From NCBI RefSeq assembly GCF_040802235.1, contig NC_133165.1, positions 19,377,623 to 19,441,622 of the forward strand: a DNA stretch of 64,000 nt, given 5' to 3'. The notes beneath the pieces were generated by a model that ran no database searches, was not told the DNA's origin, and saw only the letters and a program-made list of their open reading frames with translations. Numbering within the stretch: the stretch's first letter is position 1; each line of letters begins with the position of its first letter. Shown piece after piece: positions 20,723 through 33,652 of this stretch. This DNA is from Manis javanica. Its lineage: Eukaryota > Chordata > Mammalia > Pholidota > Manidae. Position numbers and translations under genes: made by a program.

Positions 20723-21499
20723 CTGCACAGAGAGTGGACAGGCCGTGGCTCACCACCAGGGATGGGCAATGCACTGGGGTAATGGTCTCTGGGCAGTTTT
20801 GAGGATTTTTTTTTTTTTTAGTTTTGAGGATTTTAAGAGTTACTTCCTTAATACAGAAAAGGAAGACACCAGAGAGTATGCCAAACATAACAATGACCCC
20901 CCAATCTACCATCTAGTGATGACCACTGTCCCTAGAAAATGAAAATACATTGTCAAGTATTCCTTCCACTCTTTTCTCCTGTACTTTTCTGTTTTATACA
21001 AAACTGACATCTGCAATAGGCTGAATCATGGCCCCCAAATATAATCACATCCTAATCCCTGGAACCTGTGAATGTTAACTTACATAGCAAAAGAGACTTT
21101 GTGGAGGTGATTAAATTAAGGGTCTTGAGAAGGGGGGGTTATCCTGGGTAGTCTCTGTGGACCCACTGTAATCTCCAGTCTTTGAAAGAGGGAGGCAGAG
21201 GGGGATCTGAGGTATAAGAGGACAAGGCAACATGGCCGAGGAAGCCAAGAGTGGGATGATGGGGCCACAGCCAAGGAATCCCAGAAGCCACCAGAAGTCA
21301 GAAGAGGCAAGAAGAGATTCTGCTCTAGGGCTTCCAGAAAGAAGCAGCCCTGCCATCATTGTTGTAAGTTTAGCCTAGCGTGACTGACTGTGGACTTCAG
21401 CCCTCCCTAACTGTAAGAAAATTAGTTCATGTGGCTTTAGGCCTCGAAGCGTGTGGTTTGTTAGAGCAGTCATCAGAATTTCATATGCCATCACAGCGA

Positions 21500-21550
21500 G
21501 TGTGTGTGTGTGTGATGTACATATATATATATATATACTCATACATATAT
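21500..21550. repeat. (TG)n(TA)n microsatellite
   Basis: Alternating GT (about 21501-21513) then AT-rich repeats to about 21550. Simple-sequence repeat at the right edge of an LTR fossil. Confidence 0.9.
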
Positions 21551-24299
21551 ATAGTTTTGTATCCTGGTTTATTTCTTATCTAGATCATAAACATTTTTCC
21601 TGTAATATTCAAAGACCTTTGAAAACATGATTTTTGATGGTTTTCCAGTTAAATATAATTTATTTCTCTACTGCTGGGAACATGATATATTGCCAGTTTT
21701 CACTATATACTGCTTTGAACATCTGTATATAACTAATTGTTCTCATTCCTAGCTCCCCAGGAGAGACTGCCATAGATTGGAGAATAGGAACAGACTTAAG
21801 GCTTTAGGGAAAGCTAAGTAAGTTTGTCTTTATCCACAAAACAGTCATTGTATCTTCTCACATCCCACCTGTTGATTCACACACATTTCTTAGTCATAAT
21901 TCTTGTGCATATCTAATTTTGTGATCAATTTTCTTTACTTAACATTGGCTCATCAACACTTTTTCATGCTATTTTTCATGTTATTTTTCATAATAATAAC
22001 ACCAAAAGCAACAGCCACTATATTTATTGAGCATTTACTACATACCAACCATTGCACTGAACACTTTGTACCTGACCCCAGTTCTCACAACCCCCAAGGC
22101 TGTCTCCATCTCAGAGGCAAAGTCCGAGGCCTAGACAAGTGAGGTGACTTGTGCAGTGATGCACAGTCAGCAAGTGGCCCAGCAGAAGAGGAGGCTGGAG
22201 ACAGCTGACTGCAAACCGCTCCCTCACGCTGCCTTCTCACACACAAGGGAAGGAAGGCTCTGCTTCCTTTGAAAGTATCGTGTTCACAACTGCTTACTAC
22301 CCCCAGAGAGAATATGCTGAGTCTCTGCTGCCAGATGGGGATTCTAATCCAGGAGCTAAACAGGCTCATAGGCCCCTCTGAAAATACGACAAGATCTTTG
22401 GTCTCCCTTCCAGAAGGGGGCAAATACACACATCTCCTCAGACCAAACACCAGCTCCACAAAAGCTCATGCTGGTATTTCAGTTCGGTTACATCAGCAGA
22501 GACTGCATTCTTCCTAGGAGCCATGAGCTGGGCAAGGGTGTGGGCTGCCAAGGAGGGACAAGAAGGACCCGTGCCTAACAAGCATCCCATCTAGCAGACA
22601 GGATAACAGGTGGGGGAGGTCAGGCAAGGAATGACCCTGGGCAGGCCACTCAACCATGCTAAGCTTCAATTCCTCCTCCTTAAAATAAGCCCCCAAGTAA
22701 AGAAACACCTGGGTTTGGGGGTCCATGGAGAACAGGAGGTAAAGTACTGAGCACAAGGCCCAGCCCATGACGACCAACCACCACATGTTTAATAATTACT
22801 TTCTTATACGAGAGCATTTGTGTCATTTCCTCATTTCCCATTTCTGTTAACAGCATCTAAATGTATACGCATATGAGCATACACACCTGTGGGTCAACTC
22901 AACCTCTAGGATCATTTCAAATAAACACCTCAAGAGGGACTGGAAACACCACCAACAGGGCAGTTCACACAGGACTGCCATCTCTGTCAGTCCCCAAATG
23001 ACACACTAATCCCCTCCCCAAACCCATAAGGTCAGCACACACCATACAAGAGTGTTACTGCCTTGGTTCCACTGGAAGCCTCTCTCAGAAACCAGGGCGG
23101 GGGACCTGGGTTATTCAGTTAACTTGTTCTGAAACACATCAACCAGTGTGTAAATCCATCTGTAACTCCGTCACAACTCAAATCAAATGACTCCCACCTG
23201 CATCCTGCCTTTCCTGAGGACTGCAGTTACCTCCCTCTGATCTTGAATACACATGAAACATGAACGGTGTGTTTTCACCTTTCAATTTTGCAAATTGCTT
23301 ACTGCTACAGAATCCTTCTAAAGCTTGCCAGAGCGATGCTGCTGATGATAAGGATTATCCCAGTAGGGCTCCACTTCCACTGCCAGAATTAATGTGGCCT
23401 ATTTAAAGTGCAGCTCACCTGCCACTTAACACTTGCAGTGTCCATACTTTAATTTGGAAATATATACCAGTCTCTCACTGCTTTGAAACAAGAGGCTAAT
23501 TCCAAAAGTGGGCAAGGGCTTCTTCTTCTCTGGACTCCTGAAAGCCATCTGCCAACAAGAACAAGAGCCAGGAAGGGAGTGTTGAAGCGAGCTATCTGGG
23601 GGCACTTGTTAATAGAGGGTGACCGATAGACAGCACAGGGCCTTTGGTAAGGTTCCTAACAGGCTCAACTTTAATCGATGTCAATAATGCAAGAATTCAT
23701 ACTTTGGAAGCCAAAAAGGACAAAAACTCTGGCTCAAAGATCAGTTCAGGCATTGTGTGACCTTGGGCAACTAATTTTGCCCTTCATTTTCCTCATCTGT
23801 AAAATGCTGCCTGGTATAAAGGGAAAAACAGGAAAATAGAGCTTACATGGAAAGTGCTTAGTGCCAAGGACCCCAGTAGGCAAGCAGCATCCTGCCGGTC
23901 TTCAGGAACCAAAGAGGAACCATGCTCCTTGGGAAATTGCCTTCAGCACTATCAATCTCTCCTTCCCACGGGGGTGGGCAGGCAGGCAACTCAGGCTGGG
24001 CAATGACCTGGCCACAGCAGGGTGTGCGCCATGCCTGGCCTCCCTCATACCCACCCTCATCCTGGCCCTTGTTTGATATTTTGTGCATCATGATTTTTCT
24101 GTATTAGTTTTGATTTTTTTAATACTGCATGAAAATATTATTCATCTTGATAGCTGAGTTTTTGGTGCTCCCATCAATTTTGAGGCTAAAGTGAGTATCT
24201 CACTGGCCTCATCTTAGTCCCAGCCCAGGACTACTTGGTCTTCTGTGCAACCTCTACCTGAACCACTAGGACACAGGCCTTGTCTCCTTCAAGAATGGA

Positions 24300-24512
24300 A
24301 GTCAGCAAGCAATGAACAGAGGGCCACTTTTGGCCCACCACCTGTTTTGTTAGTAAAGTTTTTTTGGAACACAGTCACAGCCATCTGTTTACATACTGTC
24401 TTTGGCTGCTTCTCTGTTAAGAAGGTAGAGCTGGGAAGTTACTACGGAGATCCTACCCCACAAAGCCTAAAATCCTATCTGATCCTTAAGGAAAAAGTTT
24501 TCTGACCACTAT
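24300..24512 (+). mobile_element. hAT-Charlie-type DNA transposon fossil
   Basis: 'ggccacttttggcccaccac' at the left, 'ggaacacagtcacagccatc' in the middle and 'aaaagttttctgaccact' at the right match the common 'tttggcccgcgggcc ... aaaaagtttgccgacccctg' element (MER58-like). Opposite orientation to the copies at 29205 and 45165. Confidence 0.7.
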
Positions 24513-25584
24513 TTTAGAAATAGGAGCTCTAATAATCATAATCATATAGAGTGAGCCTACCTGGGAAAGATGCCAACCCAGACAGAAGGGGGACTGAGAG
24601 AGATGTGGAGGATGCTGAGCCCCTCGATCCAACTCAACCCCTAGTTTTCTTACTTGAGTCAACATGTGCCCCTTTTTGCTGAAGTCTAAATGGCTTGCTG
24701 TCACTTGCAACCAGAAGAACCCTAATGCAGTAAGATAGGGTGTGTTTTTCAATCATTCACAAGCATTTATAGAGGACCGATAACATGCCAGGCACTGGGC
24801 AATGCCTGCATGCACTGAAGAGGCAGATGCATCCCTGAAGAATAAACGAAAAAAGCTCTGCTCAACAAGAAACAGAAAACCCAAATACAAGGAGCTACAC
24901 TCCTAAAAAACAAAGAAGGTTTATTCTTCTCATCTACTTAGTCTGGAAGTAGAAAGCTGTTTCAAATGCTCTGTCATGGGCAGAACCCCAATCCCCTGAC
25001 CTGCACCTCACTGTCTCAGAGAACCATCACCCACTCTGGCATCACATTCACAGTTGGAGCAGAAAGAAAGAGGACAAGATAAAGCCAGCATTATCACCCC
25101 TTTTCTCCACAAGGCTAAGTAATCCTGAAAAACCACAGGGAGCAGAGAAAGAATGTCAAGACTAGTTGAACCACTCATGATCCAGTACCTCGAGAAGAGC
25201 ATCCCACAACCCCAAGCAAAATCAGGATTCTACTAAGCCAAAGAAGAAAAGGGGAGTGCCTTGAAGTCGGAAATGAACAGAATCAGCCCGACATGGTACC
25301 AGCCATTCCAGGAGCAGACAGAAAACCAGATGCTTCCATATTCCAGCCTGAGACCTGGGTGGGCACAGTCACTCCCAAATCCCAGCTGCATTCCAATCTG
25401 GACAAGCCTGACTATAGGGCATGAACGGCTTAGCAAAGCAGTTTCCAACAGGCGCTGTAGCTGGGAACTGTGCCATCCCCCAACCAGCAACAAGACTGCC
25501 TCCTGGACAGGAACACAGAACTCGGGTGTAAATATGAACCATACACCACGAAGACTTGTACAAAGTATGTACACTTTTTTTCTC

Positions 25585-26290
25585 TCTCTTTTAAATTGTG
25601 GTAAAACACACATAATAAAATTTACCACTTTAGAACAAAACAGCAGCAGAAGCACAGAACCCAAGAATGGACTAACAGTTACCAAAGGGAAAGGGACTGG
25701 GGAGGATGGGTGGGGAGGGATAAGGGTGGGAAAAAAAGAAAGGGGGCATTACGATTAGCATGTATAGTGTGGGGGGCGGGCACGGGGAGGGCTGTGCAAC
25801 AGAGAAGACAAGTAGTGATTTTACAGCATCTTACTATGTTGATGGACAGTAACTGTGAATGGGGATGTGCGGGGGACTTGGTGAAGGGGGGAGCCTAGTA
25901 AACATAATGTCCTTCATGTATATCAAAATAAAAAAAATAAAATAAATTTACCACTTTAACCATATTTAAGTGTACACAGTACAATGTACACGAAGTACAT
26001 TCCCAATGTTGGGCAACTGTCACCACATCCACCTCCAGAGCTTTTCCATCATCCATAGTCATTAACAAAAATGCCCCCATTCTCCCCTCCCCAAGCCCCT
26101 AGTAACCTCTAGTCTACTTTCTCCAGGATCTATTCTGGGCACTTCATGAAGGGAATCACACAGTAGGTGACCTTTTGTATCTGGCTACTTTCACTTAGTA
26201 TAACGTTTTTAAGGTTCATCCATGTTAGAGGCATCCAGACCCTAACATGCTGGGACAGTTCTGTGCTCCTTACTAAAAAGCCTCTGGCCC
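25585..26290 (-). mobile_element. Old LINE-1 (L1M-type) antisense, split by a young LINE-1
   Basis: 'aaattgtggtaaaacacaca' (25593-25612) and, after the interruption, 'aaccatatttaagtgtacac' and 'acttagtataacgtttttaa' match the 3' region of old L1M LINEs read in antisense. The young insertion 25633-25943 interrupts it. No coding capacity. Confidence 0.7.
25633..25943 (+). mobile_element. Very short 5'-truncated LINE-1 (3' UTR only)
   Basis: Only the last 0.3 kb of the young LINE-1: G-rich 3' UTR plus an A-rich tail. A perfect 15-bp duplication 'aaatttaccacttta' flanks it (25618-25632 and 25944-25958). A typical heavily truncated LINE-1 insertion. Confidence 0.9.
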
Positions 26291-27194
26291 CAGCCCACAG
26301 CCACTCCAGCTGTCCAGAACCCTCCCCAGAACCCTGCAGATGTCCCCAGAATCTAGTGACTCACAGCTTAACAGCCTGCCCAAGGGGCTGGCACTCTGGC
26401 TGCTGGCTCCCTCCCTAAGGCAAGCAGTGGCCTACCAGCTGTTAAATGTTTATATCACCAGCCCAGACAGAACCCAGCATTTTCTTTGCACTTTCCACAA
26501 ACATACCTTCCAAGATCTCTCTCACCAGAACTAGCTGATTTGCAAGTTCATGAATACAACAGAGAACTACAAAGGCAGAACTGAAACCCTACAGAGATGG
26601 GTGAGGAAGTGAACTTCCCCTCACAAACAAAAGGATGGGCCCAGGGTTCTCCTGTCACATGCAGCTTCCTCCAAAATTAATTTTCTACAGAAATGAAGTT
26701 GTACCCAAAGTGACTCAATGAACCAAATATAAATTCTGCTTTGAGTTAAATGCAATCAACCATTTTCAAATAGCCCCACCGAGGATCATGGAGGTTGGTT
26801 TCTCTAATTTCAGTTGGAGGTGTATATATTAAGAACACCTGCTTTCAACTGACTGTGAAGCTGTACAGACAGCAGACGGTGGGGTTTGGCTTCCTGGGAA
26901 AACCAGCAGCACCTCCTGAAGTCTGGGTCCTCGAGTCATCATTTTTAATTTAGACTTTTGGTGGCAAGGCATCTTTCAATACAGTGAAGCTACAGGGACA
27001 TGTGAGAATGGACGCAGTCCTTGGCCATAGAGAGAGAGACAGTCAAGGAAACAAAACAGGTAGTGAGTGTGACATGTCTGTTTGCTGAAAGACAGACTCA
27101 GAACTACAGGGGGGACACTGATGAGAGGGCACAGTCCAGCTGACCTGGGTGGGGTGCTCTTGAATTACTTTTTGAGAGAAATCTGCAACTGCAA
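26291..27194. other. SNX29 intron, nothing recognised
   Basis: About 0.9 kb with no repeat, exon or RNA gene I can support. A run of proline/serine-like codons near 26290-26420 is composition only. Confidence 0.4.
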
Positions 27195-27720
27195 GAAAGA
27201 ATCGATCAAAACCACTTCACACCCATTTGAATGGTTATTATCCAAAATAATAATAATATTAACACATGTTGGCAAGGATGTGGAGAAATTGGAGCTCTTC
27301 TGCACTGCTGGTAGGAATGCAAAATGAAACAGCCGGTGTGGAAACCAGCTTCTCAGTCTGGTATTTTGCTGTAGACGCCCAGAGAGACTAAGACAGCCAG
27401 TAGCTTTATTAGTCTTCCTTCTCTCTCCAGCAAATGCAAAATGACTCATTTTTCCACACTACAACCTATATTGACTATTAGGGCTTCCAATGGCTACAAA
27501 ATGCACCAATTCCAAGCCAAACCTAGGCACAGCTCTCAGCCACTTTCAATTCACTTTTAATTAATTTTAAAATTAATGTTTGCTTCTGCAACATATTTCT
27601 ACGTTTAGATATGTAACCGCACTAGAGGAAGTAAGTATTTAATAATATGGATAATGGCTGAACCACTGTGTTGTGCATTTGAAACCAACATAAGATTGTA
27701 TATTAGCGATATTTCAATAA
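27195..27720 (+). mobile_element. Old LINE-1 (L1M-type) fragments
   Basis: 27200-27350 carries eroded ORF2 wording ('ggcaaggatgtggagaaatt', 'cactgctggtaggaatgcaa'). 27640-27720 looks like an L1 3' end ('tttgaaaccaacataagatt', then 'atatttcaataaaaaaaa'). The part between is unclear, so these may be one element with an internal deletion or two. Confidence 0.6.
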
Positions 27721-27814
27721 AAAAAAATTAACCTTTGCACTTTTCCTCAAGAATGAATCACTTCCTCTGTAGCATGCTCAAGTAATGCTGGTAATAAGAC
27801 ACCTCAGGAATCAG

Positions 27815-27830
27815 GAAATACAGTCCTGTG
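27815..27830 (+). repeat. Target-site duplication (left) of LINE-1 27831-28953
   Basis: 'gaaatacagtcctgtg' is repeated exactly at 28954-28969, giving a 16-bp duplication that fixes both ends of the LINE-1. Confidence 0.95.
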
Positions 27831-28953
27831 ATCATCAACAGAACAAAAAGGCATCCTACAGTATGGGAGAATATATTTGTAAATGACATCTGACAAGGGG
27901 TTAACATCCAAAATATATAAAGAACTCACACACCTCAACACCCAAAAAGCAAATAACCCAATTAAAAAATGGGCAGAGGATATGAAGAGACAGTTCTCCA
28001 AAGAAGAAATTCAGATGGCCAACAGACACATGAAAAGATGCTCCACATCACTAATCATCAGGGAAATGCAAATTAAAACCACAGTGAGATATCACCTCAC
28101 ACCAGTAAGGATGGCCAGCATCAAAAAGACTACTAAAAACAACAAATGCTGGCGAGGATGTGGAGAAAGGGGAACCCTCCTTCACTGTGGTGGAATGTAA
28201 GCTAGTTCAACCATTGTGGAAAGCAATATGGAGGCTCCTCAAAAAACTCAAAATAGAAATTCCATTTGACCTGGGAATCCCTCTCCTTGGAATTTACCAA
28301 AAGAATATAACTTCTCAGATTCAAAAAGCCTTATGCACCCCTATGTTTATTGCAGCACTTTTTACAATAACCAAGATATGGAAGCAACTTAAGTGTCCAT
28401 CACTAGATGAACGGATAAAGAAGATGTAGTACATATACACAATGGAACACTATTCAACCATAAGAAAGAAACAAATCCTACCATTTGCAACAACATGGAT
28501 GGAGCTGGAGGATATTATAGTCCGTGAAATAAGCCAAGCAGAGAAAGACAAGTGCCAAATGATTTCCCTCATTTGTGGAGTATAACAATGAAGCAAAACT
28601 GAAGGAACAAAATGGCAGCAGACTCAAAGACTCGACTCCAAGAATGAACTAGTGGTTACCAAAGGGGAGGAGTGTGGGAGGGCAGGTGGGGAGAGAGGGA
28701 GAAGGGGATTCAGGAGTATTATGTTTAGTACACATGGTGTTGGGGATCATGGGCAAAACAGTGCAGCACAGAGAAGGCACATAGTGGATCTGTGGCAACT
28801 TGCTGCACTGATGGACAGTGACTGCATTGGGGTAACGGTGGGGACTTGATAATATGGGTAAATGTAGTAACCACATTGTTTTTTCATGTGAAACCTTCAT
28901 AAGAGTGTGTATCCATAATACCTTAATAAAAAATAAAATAAATAAATAAAAAA
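27831..28953 (+). mobile_element. 5'-truncated young LINE-1 (1.1 kb)
   Basis: The C-terminal part of ORF2, 3' UTR and A-rich tail with perfect 16-bp target duplications. The Arg codon of the cysteine-rich motif is still CGA (28153-28155), unlike the other copies here. The frame is nevertheless broken by a small deletion around 28185-28205 and a stop at the 'aagatgtag' near 28425. Inserted in a SNX29 intron, antisense to the gene. Confidence 0.95.
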
Positions 28954-28969
28954 GAAATACAGTCCTGTG

Positions 28970-29828
28970 CACATTGAATAATGCCCTTCCTTCCAAACAA
29001 AATGTATTCACTGAACAGACTTTTATTGGAGAACTTAGCTATTTCCAGTTACTATGCTAGGGGCTGGACATCAAGAGGAAGCAAATCAGACACACTGCCC
29101 TGCATTCCCAAAGCTTTCCATCTAGTGGAGCATATAGACAACAGACAACTGAATATGGTGGGACACTATGATTAAGTGGGATCCCCTATCCTTTGTTCTC
29201 TAAGACAGGGGATGGCAATCTTTTTCATTAAGAGCCAAAGAATAAATAAAATGAAGTAAATAATCATTTTTTACTTTATGGACCAGATCTTCTCAGTCAC
29301 AATTCTGCCTAAAAGCAGCACAGACAGTAAGTAGATGAATGCTTGTGGCTGTGTTCCAATAAAATTTCATTAGAAAAATGGTAGCAGGACATAGTTTGCT
29401 GACCTCTGCTCTGAGTGATCATAACTTACTTGATATTTGCTGCATAATTTACTCATTAATTCAAATTGGGAGATCAAGATCTTTCAGGGAACCATCTTTC
29501 TGGAAATAATATGCCATTATGAATAGGAGTAGGAGATTCTGCATCACAACCATGTAGACCTGAGTAGAAATCCCAGCTCTGCCACATATTAGCCCTGGAA
29601 CATTGAGGAAGTTATTGCCTTTTTTTAGCCTTCTCTTCATCTGTAAAATGAGGGAACTCTCATTCACTACTCATTTCAGGAATCAAAAACAGAATAACGA
29701 ACACAAAGGGCCTAACAAATCCCCTGGGTCACAGGAGCTGCTGTTTGAATCACTAACAAACGCTAAGAAAATCAGGCCTGTGGTCAGCCAATTAATCAAA
29801 GAGGGCATAAAATACCCAGGTCTCCATG
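28970..29828. repeat. L2, hAT-Charlie and MIR fossils
   Basis: Three old repeats in series. L2-like at 28990-29180 ('tccatctagtggagcatata'). hAT-Charlie element at 29205-29412 ('tgcttgtggctgtgttccaa'). MIR at 29540-29670 ('cagctctgccacatattagc', 'cttcatctgtaaaatgaggg'). All non-coding. Confidence 0.6.
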
Positions 29829-30165
29829 GTGGAAAGCAGTATGGAGGTCCTTCAAAATGCTTAAAATAGAAATACCATTCAACCCAGGAATTTCACTTCT
29901 AGGAACTTACCCTAAGAGTGCAGCAGCCCAGTTTGAAAAAGACAGATGCACCCCTATGTTTATTGCAGCACTATTCACAATAGCCAAGAAATGGAAGCAA
30001 CCTAAGTGTCCATCCGTAGATGAATGTATAAAGAAGATGTGGTACATATACACAATGGAATATTATTCAGCCATAAGAAGACAAATCCTACCATTTGCAA
30101 CAACATGGATGGAGCTGGAGGGTATTATGCTCAGTGAAATAAGCCAGACGGAGAGAGACATCAGC
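29829..30165 (+). mobile_element. LINE-1 ORF2 C-terminal fragment, truncated at both ends
   Basis: About 330 bp of the ORF2 C-terminus (WKQPKCPSVDE, MWYIYTMEYYSAI). It lacks a 3' UTR and poly(A), so it is a remnant cut by later deletion or rearrangement rather than a clean insertion. Confidence 0.9.
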
Positions 30166-30708
30166 TCAAATGACTTCACAAAGCATTCCCAGCAACTGCC
30201 TGTGTATCTCCTACCTTTGCCAGAACATCTGCATCTCCTCCCAGTCAAAATTATAAGCTTATGCAATTATGTTGGCCTTTCCTGGGTCATGAAGGTCAAG
30301 AGCAATTTTTAGGACTTTTACTACAGATGCATTTTCCTGCTTCAAACAAATTCTGCATGGGCATCAATTTAATACCTATATAACTTTCCATTCTACTGAT
30401 GCACTCCATTTTCTAACCATTTCCCAATCGTTGGGCATATACATTTCTGAGTATTCATCATTACGAATTACCCTGAAAATAACTTAAGGCAGAAAGATAT
30501 TTCAAGTAATTTCCTCAGACTAATATTACTAGACAGAGAATTAGGGGAAGCTGGAAATGCTGCCAACAATAGTCACTTCATGGGTGGTCTGCACATCACC
30601 CAGATTTACTCACTGCACCACTTAGCTAAGGAGGCAGTTATAGAAGCTGTTCTTCTCTGGCTACCTTTTTGGTCTTAACACTAAATGGTTTTAGAAGTAA
30701 CATATTAC
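30166..30708. other. SNX29 intron
   Basis: 30330-30480 resembles antisense old LINE-1 wording ('ttcccaatcgttgggcatat', 'ttctgagtattcatcatta'). Nothing else seen. Confidence 0.4.
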
Positions 30709-30761
30709 CTGCTGTTGGAATCCAAGGCAATCTCCTTTCTCCCTCCAAAGCGCATCTGGCA
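30709..30761 (-). CDS. SNX29: SNX29 exon (about exon 3), N-terminal RUN region
   Basis: A 53-base exon with acceptor TTCCATGCAG|TGCCAG and donor AGCAG|GTAATA. It encodes CQMRFGGRKEIALDSNS plus two bases of the next codon. It follows exon 2 in phase (exon 2 ends on a full CAG codon). Joined directly to exon 5 it would shift frame, so at least one more exon is needed between them. Found by family resemblance; too short for an open-frame scan. Confidence 0.88.
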
Positions 30762-33135
30762 CTGCATGGAAAAAGAAGCCACTGAGATCAGCTGCTGGGA
30801 TGGGACACTCAAATGTCACAAGGCCCTCAGGGTCACAGAGGACAAAGGGCCAGAAACTCTTGGTGCTGAGTGAAGGCTCCCCATGCCCTGGGTGTCAGCC
30901 CAGGATGTAAGACAGTGAACACCCCAGTCTTCCAGCTGCCACTTAAAGGAAGCCTTTATTTCCCACTTGCATGGAAGGGAGCCTTGTGGGAAAATTCTAA
31001 GAGGAAAACAAAACCACACAGCCTTCTACAGATTATCTAGGAATAATCTGCAGGAAGCGTCCTCTACCTGTCAGCAGCTGACTGTCTAGAACACTGCTCC
31101 TAATAGGCAATAATTAAATCTTTGAAATCTGTGATGATGGGTCCCTCTTGACAAGGCCCCAAAGTTGTTATGACTGGCTATAAAATTATGACAGCATCAA
31201 TCAAACTTCAAACAAGTCATCTGGTAGTGGGGCACAATTTGCCCAGGATGGGTACAAACAAAAGCAAACTATTCTTTTTTAAAATTGTGACAAAATAAAG
31301 ATAACATAAAATTTACCATTTTTACCATTTTTAGTTACACAATCCAATTCACAATGTTGTGCAACCACTGCCCCTATCCACTACTCCCTGATAAAGGTAT
31401 AGAATCTCCACTGGGAGTAGCAGGCTTGCAAGATTCCAGAACTTATTATTATTTTCTTATATGCAAATTATATCTCAAAGCTGATTTTTTTTTAAGGCAT
31501 ATATACAACACTTTCACAATCCTAATTCAACCAAAGTAATAACAATAGTAGCTCTGGACTATTTACTTTTATTTATTTATGTTTAACTGCTACACTTAAA
31601 GTGGTTCAACTTGCCTATTCAGCTTCTTCTTAGATTTTCCATCTCTGGAGAAAAGAAACTACTAATGTGATCTCCATATACACTGTGAACCAGGTACCAG
31701 CCAGGCCCTTTTCATACTTTAGCAAATGCAATTCCCTTAACAGCCCTATGGAGATCACTGACCTGGTTTCAGGGAAGAGAGATGCTCAGAGAGGCTAACT
31801 GGGCTGCCCCAGCACACACAGTGGTGAAGAGATGAAGGTGGCATTCAACCCCAGCTATATCTAAGCCTGTGTCCTTCTGGCACACCAGGACAACTCAAGG
31901 CTTAGGCAGATGCTAAATTCTCTGGGCTCGCTTCAATACTTAACACACACCTCTGTTCAAGTATTTCTCTCCTTATATTGGTGGGTACATGCATACAGTT
32001 GTGAGTTGCCCCTTCCAAAAATGTGAGCAACCAAGAATTTCCAAGGTTGCATGGCAGTTCTGCTGCTTATTAACTATAACACTTTGAGCAAGTCATTGGA
32101 CCTTCCTGAGCTTCAGCTTCTTCATCTGTAAGATGCAAATAACTGCAGAAACTATCTCAGAGGGTGGCTGGAAGGATTAACTGTACAGCCCTTAGCAGAG
32201 CCTAGGATATGACGAATGTGCAATAAACAATGCATGTTTGTATAAGCACAACATTACAGGTCTATTTATTTATATGTGCCAGAGGGATTACACAATTAAT
32301 GATTCTCATGAGTTCAGATGGCGAGTGCACAAAATGTTTTCTTGAGATTTTTAGTTGTGGAAATGAATAAATAATTCTTAGGAGAGAACCATCTTCTCAT
32401 TGGTATCCCATCAGTAGCCTGATCTTCATATCAATGTGTTTTGGGTGGGTAATTTTTATATAGTAAACAGAGTGTTTATATATAAAACAGAGTGTTTTAT
32501 ATAGAATACAAAGTTCTATGGGTCAAATGCTTCGGGAACACTGCCCCAAGTGGGGCATAATTGTGAATCTTAAATAAATAGCTACCAGGTTCTAAAAAGA
32601 AGCGATGCATGTCTGGTACATTCAGGCAAGAAAACTGATGCCAGCCTTGTGTCAAAGCTCACTTCCATGCCCACGAAAAGCCAGGCTTCACAAAAAGCTT
32701 CAGCCAATCAGAGCAGACCCCACGCTGGAGGAGCCATATGATCCTGGCCATGGCCTCACTCCTCCTCGTCCCTCTTCTCACGCTCAAGGGGCCTTAACTC
32801 TAACCACAACCTCAGCACCTGTAAGAGTTGCGCTAAAACACAACTGCTTGGAAATAAAACTTTAAAGCCCTCTTCAGTGCCCTTCTCAAAGGAATGTCAC
32901 TGCAGACAGGATCCTCCAAAGGACTTTAGAAAGTCAGGACACAGAGGTTCCTCTGTCCCTACTTCCAATTGCCTTCCCTGCCATATCATTTCCTGGGGAA
33001 AGCTATTAGCCTCACTGCTCCCAGATCCAAAGTGGGAGTGAGTGTGTGTATACAGAAGCACAGAAGTGACTTCTAAATTAACTATGTGCCACTATCGCTG
33101 GACCTCAAAGCCAAATGTGCACTTCATCTTCTTAC
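30762..33135. other. SNX29 intron with MIR and old LINE fossils
   Basis: 31265-31400 is an antisense L1M fragment ('gataacataaaatttaccat'). 31700-31900 and 32040-32240 are MIRs of opposite orientation ('ttggaccttcctgagcttca', 'cttcatctgtaagatgcaaa'). A short AT-rich repeat ('gagtgtttatata' repeated) sits at 32460-32505. No exon. Confidence 0.55.
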
Positions 33136-33200
33136 CTGATTCACTGCATCCAGCAGTCGCTCCAGCAGAAATTGTCTTTTCACGTCATTGTTCTGTGATC
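33136..33200 (-). CDS. SNX29: SNX29 exon 2
   Basis: A 65-base exon with acceptor TTTTAG|GATCAC and donor AATCAG|GTAAGA. With the seven coding bases of exon 1 it gives 24 whole codons: M-S-G then SQNNDVKRQFLLERLLDAVN and Q. This is the conserved start of the RUN domain. Exact phase at both ends and consensus splice sites make this a firm call. Confidence 0.95.
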
Positions 33201-33436
33201 CTAAAATGCAACAAGACTTGATTAGCTCTGTTTGACATTAGCTTCCTGTAAAGACTTTCTGCCACATAGTATATTGCTCTCCCCAAAAAGCAACAGCCTC
33301 CCTCGGAAAAAAAGCCAGTGACAAGACCAGGTTATCAATAATGTACGTCATTACGATGAATCTGAGCCTGTTACCGCTACACAGGAAAGCAGCTGACTCT
33401 TCCCCAGACTCGAATGTGCCTGAAATGGTCTAACTC

Positions 33437-33652
33437 AGAGTTTCGCAACCTTGGTGCTACTGACATTCCAGCCAGATAATTTTCTGAGGTAGAGGCCCCT
33501 GTGAAGTGCAGGAAGTGGAGCAGCCTCCCTGGCCTCTAACCACTATTTGCCATCAGCACACGTGCACATCCTCTAGTTGTGGGAATAGAAATGTCTCCAG
33601 ATACTGCCAAATGTCCTCTAGGAGACACAACTGCCCCCAGAAGAGAACCAAT
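33437..33652 (+). mobile_element. MER20 (hAT-Charlie) fossil
   Basis: 'tttcgcaaccttggtgctac' at the left, 'ccctggcctctaaccactat' in the middle and 'gtctccagatactgccaaat' at the right are the standard MER20 wording in order. Non-coding. Confidence 0.85.

Larger units (their letters stand above)
20723..25584. other. SNX29 intron; expected exon 4 not found
   Basis: Old repeats include a MaLR-like LTR at 21010-21480, a MIR at 22040-22190 and 23740-23870, and an L2-like tail at 24755-24830. A TG/TA microsatellite lies at 21500-21550. I looked on the minus strand for the family's exon following DSNSR (the Cys/Leu-rich early RUN segment), and found no match anywhere from 20723 to 30708. Confidence 0.5.
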
